64,000 nucleotides of DNA from Thalassotalea euphylliae (GTDB lineage Bacteria; Pseudomonadota; Gammaproteobacteria; Enterobacterales; Alteromonadaceae), in assembly GCF_003390395.1 (NCBI RefSeq), contig NZ_QUOV01000001.1:2728001-2792000 (forward strand), in the 5' to 3' direction. Numbering within the stretch: the first letter of the stretch is position 1; every line of letters begins with the position of its first letter. The notes beneath the pieces are model-generated. The model was not told the origin of the DNA. It saw nothing but the letters and a program-made list of their open reading frames with translations, and did no database searches. Shown here piece after piece: positions 59,896 to 64,000 of the stretch. Position numbers and translations under genes: made by a program.

Positions 59896-61866
59896 TCAAT
59901 CACCTTCGTGCAGGTAGCGCTCTGTACGTTCAACTCTTCGAGGTTTGCCGCGTAACACTAACGTATCTTGCGCTTGTAATAAGGTGTTATTGTCGGGCTC
60001 GTCAATTTCCACGCCATCACGCTTTAAGGCAATAACACTTACCCGCCTGCTGGCTAAATCTAAACTGCCAATGCTGTGCCCATTGGCGAATGAGTCTTCA
60101 GTGAGTAAAATCGCGTGAGCAAATTCTATGCGCTCAACTGCTTCAGGACTCATATCGGTTTGTTCACCTTGGAAGAAGCCATGTAAATGGTTGTAGTGAT
60201 TTTTCCGCTCGCGTTGCACGCGGCGCACAACGCGAGAAAATGGCACGCCAGACAAGGTTAGCACTTGTGAAACCAGCATTAGTGCACCTTCTAAACTCTC
60301 TGGCACCACTTCATTGGCACCCGCTTTTTGCAGCATTTCTAACTGATCATCATTGCGTGTTCTCACCAAGATTGGCACTTCTGGCGACAAACTACGCACG
60401 CGTTGAATCACTTCTGCTGATTGTTTGTCTTCACCAAACGCGATAACGACTAGCTTTGCTTCTGACAAATGTGCCGCATGCAGCAGCTCAGTTTGTCGTG
60501 ATGAGCCGAATAATACGTTTTCACCAGCCTCTCGAGCTTTGCGCGTGCGCAGCGGATCAATATCAATAGCAACAAATTCGATATGCTCTTGTTTTAAAAA
60601 GCGGCTCACTGTTTGACCAATGCGGCCAAAGCCACAAATAATCACGTGGTCTTTTAGCGATTGCGTGGTTTCTGGCAAATCCGTTAAATCTGAAGTGTCT
60701 ACTGGGTCTTCGTTAGCTAGCCAGCGCCCCCACTTTCGGGCATTGTTAATAATGTATGGGGTAATCGCCATACTGATAACCCCTGCCCCCAGTAGCAACG
60801 ATGCAACATCATTAGCTAACACATTCACTTGCGTGGCAAGTGCCACTAGTACAAAGCCAAATTCCCCCATTTGTGCCAGCATAAAACCGGTTGCCCAAGC
60901 GTCTTTTTTCGCTTCGCCGGCACGAACCGCCGCCCATTGAACGATCAAGGTTTTTGCTAACATAAAGGCAAGCATAGTTATTAATAAAGTGCCGGGAGAT
61001 GCCAGCAATAAACTAATGTCTAGTTTCATGCCAACAGTAACAAAGAATAAGCCGAGCAAAATATCACGGTAAGGGCGAATATCCGCTTCCAGCTGATATT
61101 TGTACTCACTTTCGCCAAGCATCATACCGGCCAGGAATGCACCTAATGCCATTGATAGACCAAACCACTGCGTTAACGATGCTGCCATTAAGGTCACTAA
61201 CAAGGTGGTTAACACAAAGAGCTCATCGGTACGCACTTTAGCCACTAAGTTAAATAAGCGTGGCAGCAACCATTTACCGACAAAGAATAGAATGCCAACA
61301 ACAAACACACCTTTGATCAGCGCCCATGCTAGTGCGATAAACATCGAGCCTTCGTTTTGTGGGGCTAGCAAAGGAATGACAATTAACAAAGGGACAACCG
61401 CAACGTCTTGGAATAAAAGTACGGCCACAGAAATTTGACCGGACTTGCGCTTCATCGCCCCAGTTTCACTCAGCTGTTTAATGACAATCGCGGTAGACGA
61501 AAGCGCCAAAATACCACCGACCACAAAGCTGGCGGCAAATGACAAGCCAAATAGCATGGACACAACCATAATAAAGGCCATTGAAATCAATACTTGCAGG
61601 CTGCCCACTGCCAACACTAAATGGCGCATAGCCAATAATCGCGGCAATGAGAATTCTAGGCCAAGGGTAAAGAGCAAGAAAACAATGCCAAGTTCAGCAA
61701 AATGCTCGTAATCAACATGCTCGTTTGATAACGCTAGCCCATGCTCACCCACCAGCACGCCAGCGACTAAGTAAGCCAAAATGGCAGGCAAATTAAGCTT
61801 GCGAAATACAAATACAATTAATACCGCACAGGCGAGTATGGCGAGAATTTCAAGATGAGCTATCAC
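59896..61866 (-). CDS. KefB/KefC-type monovalent cation:proton antiporter
   Basis: A CPA2 antiporter: about twelve membrane segments over residues 1-385, with LSSTAIVIKQLSE and LLFQDVAVVPLL, which hold the transport Gln/Asp region. An RCK_N domain then reads DHVIICGFGRIGQTVSRFL, and a TrkA-C domain lies near the C-terminus (SIGSLDLASRRVSVIALKRDG). It would exchange K+ or Na+ for protons under nucleotide control. The start is most likely GTG at 61866 with AAGGAG five bases upstream; a TTG five codons earlier overlaps that site. No KefF/KefG partner is adjacent. Length about 656 aa. Confidence 0.9.
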   Translation of the reverse strand: MIAHLEILAILACAVLIVFVFRKLNLPAILAYLVAGVLVGEHGLALSNEHVDYEHFAELGIVFLLFTLGLEFSLPRLLAMRHLVLAVGSLQVLISMAFIMVVSMLFGLSFAASFVVGGILALSSTAIVIKQLSETGAMKRKSGQISVAVLLFQDVAVVPLLIVIPLLAPQNEGSMFIALAWALIKGVFVVGILFFVGKWLLPRLFNLVAKVRTDELFVLTTLLVTLMAASLTQWFGLSMALGAFLAGMMLGESEYKYQLEADIRPYRDILLGLFFVTVGMKLDISLLLASPGTLLITMLAFMLAKTLIVQWAAVRAGEAKKDAWATGFMLAQMGEFGFVLVALATQVNVLANDVASLLLGAGVISMAITPYIINNARKWGRWLANEDPVDTSDLTDLPETTQSLKDHVIICGFGRIGQTVSRFLKQEHIEFVAIDIDPLRTRKAREAGENVLFGSSRQTELLHAAHLSEAKLVVIAFGEDKQSAEVIQRVRSLSPEVPILVRTRNDDQLEMLQKAGANEVVPESLEGALMLVSQVLTLSGVPFSRVVRRVQRERKNHYNHLHGFFQGEQTDMSPEAVERIEFAHAILLTEDSFANGHSIGSLDLASRRVSVIALKRDGVEIDEPDNNTLLQAQDTLVLRGKPRRVERTERYLHEGD

Positions 61867-62133
61867 ATCTGCTCCTTGCAAGCTGTGGTTTGTCGAGAGT
61901 CGTCGGGAATTGGCAGGTCTGCAAGCTTATCTCACAGGTGTTCTACTAACACCAATTTATACCGTTAACCGATACACTTCATTTGTACCCATCACTTATA
62001 CCTTAGTATTCAGGTAATTAAAATACTTAACTCGTCCGTCCAAGAGTAGGCACGGTGTTTGCTTTAACTATACCAACACAGCGGTATAACAATTTTTTGA
62101 CATACCACAAACGCAGTATTAGCAGGTAGTTTT

Positions 62134-63024
62134 ATGCAAACGCTCAACTTATTAGAACAACAGTTTTCCGACTTTAATGCGTTCAGGTTATTTGAATCCA
62201 ACCATTTAGAAAACAATCAACTTGGCTTGGCCTTGCTTGAACAGTTGCAAACCACGCTTGACCTTAACGAACTACTAAACAAGTTCGCGATGATGGCGAG
62301 CCGTTATGTTGAATTTAGTGGCCTAAGCTTCAAAGCAGAAAGTGTTGAAGCCAGTATTCGAGGTAGCCGCAGTGGTAAAATCTCTCGGCATTTCAACCTG
62401 TCACTAAATGGGCAACACCTTGGTCGATTAGTTTATGGTTTAAATACGCCGCTGTCAGGTAGTAACGAAAAAATACTCAATGAGCTACACCGCTACTTCC
62501 TGAATCCGTTAAACAATGCGTTAACTTACCGCACTGCATTAATGCTTGCGATGCAAGACAGCTTAACGGGCCTAGGTAATCGCCGTTATTTTGACGAGCA
62601 AATTAAACGAGCGATGCATCAAGCCAATCGCAGTCACAATCAGGTCGGGCTTATTGTTGCCGACCTTAATAAATTTAAAGCGATAAACGACACCTATGGT
62701 CATGCTGTGGGCGATAAAGTGTTGGTACATTTCGCTGATGCACTACGTGTGAGTGTGCGCGATTCTGATAGCTTATTCCGTTTTGGTGGTGATGAGTTTG
62801 TAGTACTAATTGAATGTGCAGGCAAAGAATCGTTAGAAGTGATTTATCACCGCATTCACGATGCTGTCGCTGCTGATGGTTATTTAGAAAAGTATCAAGT
62901 ATCGTGCAGCTTAGGCGCTACTTTTATGAATCGCGCTGACACTGAAAAGAGCTTTTTCGAACGAGCTGACCAAGCGCTTTATCGTAAAAAAATGAACATG
63001 GCACCACGCCTAAGCTTAGTATAA
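62134..63024 (+). CDS. Diguanylate cyclase (GGDEF)
   Basis: A C-terminal GGDEF domain (about residues 135-290) has DSLTGLGNRRYFDEQI, VADLNKFKAINDTYGHAVGD and the active loop RFGGDEFVVL. RDSD five residues before GGDEF is an intact RxxD inhibitory site, so feedback inhibition by c-di-GMP is expected. The N-terminal ~130 residues (ELLNKFAMMASRYVEFSGLSF) look like a small GAF-like sensory domain without membrane segments. It should make c-di-GMP in the cytoplasm, the ligand of the riboswitch at 41969, though no direct link is shown. Length 296 aa. Confidence 0.92.
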   Translation: MQTLNLLEQQFSDFNAFRLFESNHLENNQLGLALLEQLQTTLDLNELLNKFAMMASRYVEFSGLSFKAESVEASIRGSRSGKISRHFNLSLNGQHLGRLVYGLNTPLSGSNEKILNELHRYFLNPLNNALTYRTALMLAMQDSLTGLGNRRYFDEQIKRAMHQANRSHNQVGLIVADLNKFKAINDTYGHAVGDKVLVHFADALRVSVRDSDSLFRFGGDEFVVLIECAGKESLEVIYHRIHDAVAADGYLEKYQVSCSLGATFMNRADTEKSFFERADQALYRKKMNMAPRLSLV

Positions 63025-63079
63025 ATTTGGGCACTACCTGCGCCACTTTTTACTGTGTTCAAGCACGCTCGGCGTGCCG

Positions 63080-63739
63080 CTATTTTGCTTGTTGAGCTTT
63101 TAGCTCAGCAAGTGCAGCGTTAACCTCATCTGGTGTTGCCGCCACCAATAAACGGCAAAACCTTACCGCCTTGGCAAACTGTTCTGTGCCAACTATTGCC
63201 AATGTTTTAACCAATACCTGTCGATTAAATCCAAAGTTTTGACTGAAATGTGAAATTGCCTCGTTAATTGATGGGTAATAAACACCATCAAAATCAAAAC
63301 TAAGTGCATTGGTTTCATGTTCGATATCTTCGCCGCCAAGCGACAACAGCCAACCGCGATAATTGACGCGATCGCGAGCAACCTCATACATAAACCATGC
63401 ACTGCGTTGGAAGGATTCGAAATTGCCTCCTTCAAAACCAGCATTGGCTAGCTCTTCAGGTGTCCAATTAATACCAATCGCTAAGTCTTTGCGATACTTT
63501 CGAATCAGCCCTACTTTCACTTGATCGCGTAAATGCCATACGTGTTCGACTTTGGTTTGATAAGCAAGTTGTCGGCATTCGCGGCAACTCGGTAAGGTCA
63601 ACTTAGGGTGAGGACAAGCCAACACAATATGGCGAGCATGAGGAAAAGTAACGAATTGATCACTTGGCTCACCACAAAACCAGCAGGTATGGCGATATTC
63701 AAAGGGAATATCGACTAAGAGTTCAATGCTTTCCTGCAT
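63080..63739 (-). CDS. Hypothetical zinc-ribbon protein
   Basis: I do not recognise the family by name. The N-terminus has CWFCGEPSDQFVTFPH and, after ACPHPKLTLP, SCRECRQLAYQ. These paired CxxC motifs plus His residues look like a zinc-binding HNH-like or ribbon module. The rest (about residues 75-219) is predicted mostly helical with no membrane segment, with the conserved-looking GINWTPEELANAGFEGGNFESFQRSAWFMYEVARDRVNYRGW in pieces. Similar proteins of ~220 residues are common as hypothetical in Alteromonadales. Convergent with the diguanylate cyclase gene. Confidence 0.75.
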   Translation of the reverse strand: MQESIELLVDIPFEYRHTCWFCGEPSDQFVTFPHARHIVLACPHPKLTLPSCRECRQLAYQTKVEHVWHLRDQVKVGLIRKYRKDLAIGINWTPEELANAGFEGGNFESFQRSAWFMYEVARDRVNYRGWLLSLGGEDIEHETNALSFDFDGVYYPSINEAISHFSQNFGFNRQVLVKTLAIVGTEQFAKAVRFCRLLVAATPDEVNAALAELKAQQAK

Positions 63740-63817
63740 TTAATCTTTGCACCTATTCCTTGCACTTATTCCTTTCACCTATACTCTGCCCGTTCTGCCG
63801 CAAGTAGCCAGCGAGTA

Positions 63818-64000
63818 CTATCTGCGCTTTTTCACTTTTTTTACTGCGCTAGCTTTACCTTTTGACTTGTGTTTAACATTTTTAGCGCCAGCACTGCGTT
63901 TGTCAGCGCCTTTTTTATTGGCGCCGTTTTTTTCGGCAATAACGCGATTTTTATCGCGTGTGGTTTGATAGCGGTTCTTCTTAGCAGCTTCAGTTACATG
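63818..64000 (-). CDS. Lys/Arg-rich C-terminal fragment of a protein starting beyond the window
   Basis: A 60-codon open frame enters from the right edge and ends with TAG at 63818-63820. It reads HVTEAAKKNRYQTTRDKNRV, then a low-complexity basic stretch ending SAVKKVKKRR. Composition is about one third Lys and Arg. Such tails are common at the ends of RNA helicases and ribosome-associated proteins, but the identity cannot be told. A plus-strand frame over the same bases is not convincing. Confidence 0.55.
   Translation of the reverse strand, partial: HVTEAAKKNRYQTTRDKNRVIAEKNGANKKGADKRSAGAKNVKHKSKGKASAVKKVKKRR

Noticed and set aside
63747-63968. A 73-residue hydrophobic plus-strand frame at the right end
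   Set aside because: It is the antisense of the Lys-rich minus-strand tail that enters from the edge; the Phe/Leu-rich sequence is what poly-Lys codons give on the other strand.

Overview
The window looks like chromosome from a marine gammaproteobacterium of the order Alteromonadales. That placement is an inference from moderate GC, the liu/val gene order, a MITE-like repeat, an rrn operon with Ile and Ala spacer tRNAs, a DUF3718 protein and a GPH/TonB/oxidative sugar cluster. Nothing suggests phage or plasmid DNA.

Layout. (1) 1-7668 is one uninterrupted minus-strand frame that runs off the left edge: a giant DUF4347 surface-type protein with four ~550-residue supermodules, each with exactly seven ~54-residue units followed by a DGDGG-type domain. 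(2) 8109-11720: ETF-ubiquinone oxidoreductase, divergent from etfBA, with two PsrA-like palindromes between them. (3) 11878-18510: a SUI1/YciH factor, a 264-bp MITE-like element, a double-receiver regulator, a TyrR/PhhR-like activator divergent from methionine gamma-lyase with a sigma54-type promoter, a HIT protein, an RbgA/YlqF-type GTPase and a PagL-like lipid A deacylase. (4) 18600-24772: an IS3 relic and a complete minus-strand rrn operon (16S, tRNA-Ala, decayed tRNA-Ile copy, tRNA-Ile, 23S, 5S) with two tandem promoters. (5) 24844-40700: gmhB, then a valine/isoleucine-type acyl-CoA operon (minus) divergent from the leucine operon liuRABCDE plus a 3-oxoacid CoA-transferase (plus). These genes feed electrons to the ETF system of region 2. 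(6) 41007-43993: a two-TM protein, a c-di-GMP-I (GEMM) riboswitch ahead of a DUF3718 protein, and a patatin-like lipase. (7) 44010-59656: a sugar locus with FucU mutarotase, a GH172/DUF2961 glycosidase, a GPH symporter, a TonB receptor, an IclR regulator, a split UxaA-type dehydratase, an aldehyde dehydrogenase, two different FAH-fold proteins, an aldose dehydrogenase, a lactonase and a 2-keto-3-deoxy-L-fuconate-type dehydrogenase. (8) 59896-64000: a KefB/C-type antiporter, a diguanylate cyclase, a zinc-ribbon protein and a Lys-rich C-terminal fragment.

The most interesting system is region 7. Its enzymes can be assembled into an oxidative pathway that would accept both L-fucose and its structural analogue D-arabinose, ending in pyruvate plus lactate by one branch and 2-oxoglutarate by the other. 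A cytoplasmic GH172 enzyme may release the sugar. The assignment of substrates is inference. Other highlights are the 4 x 7 repeat architecture at the left end and the c-di-GMP riboswitch.
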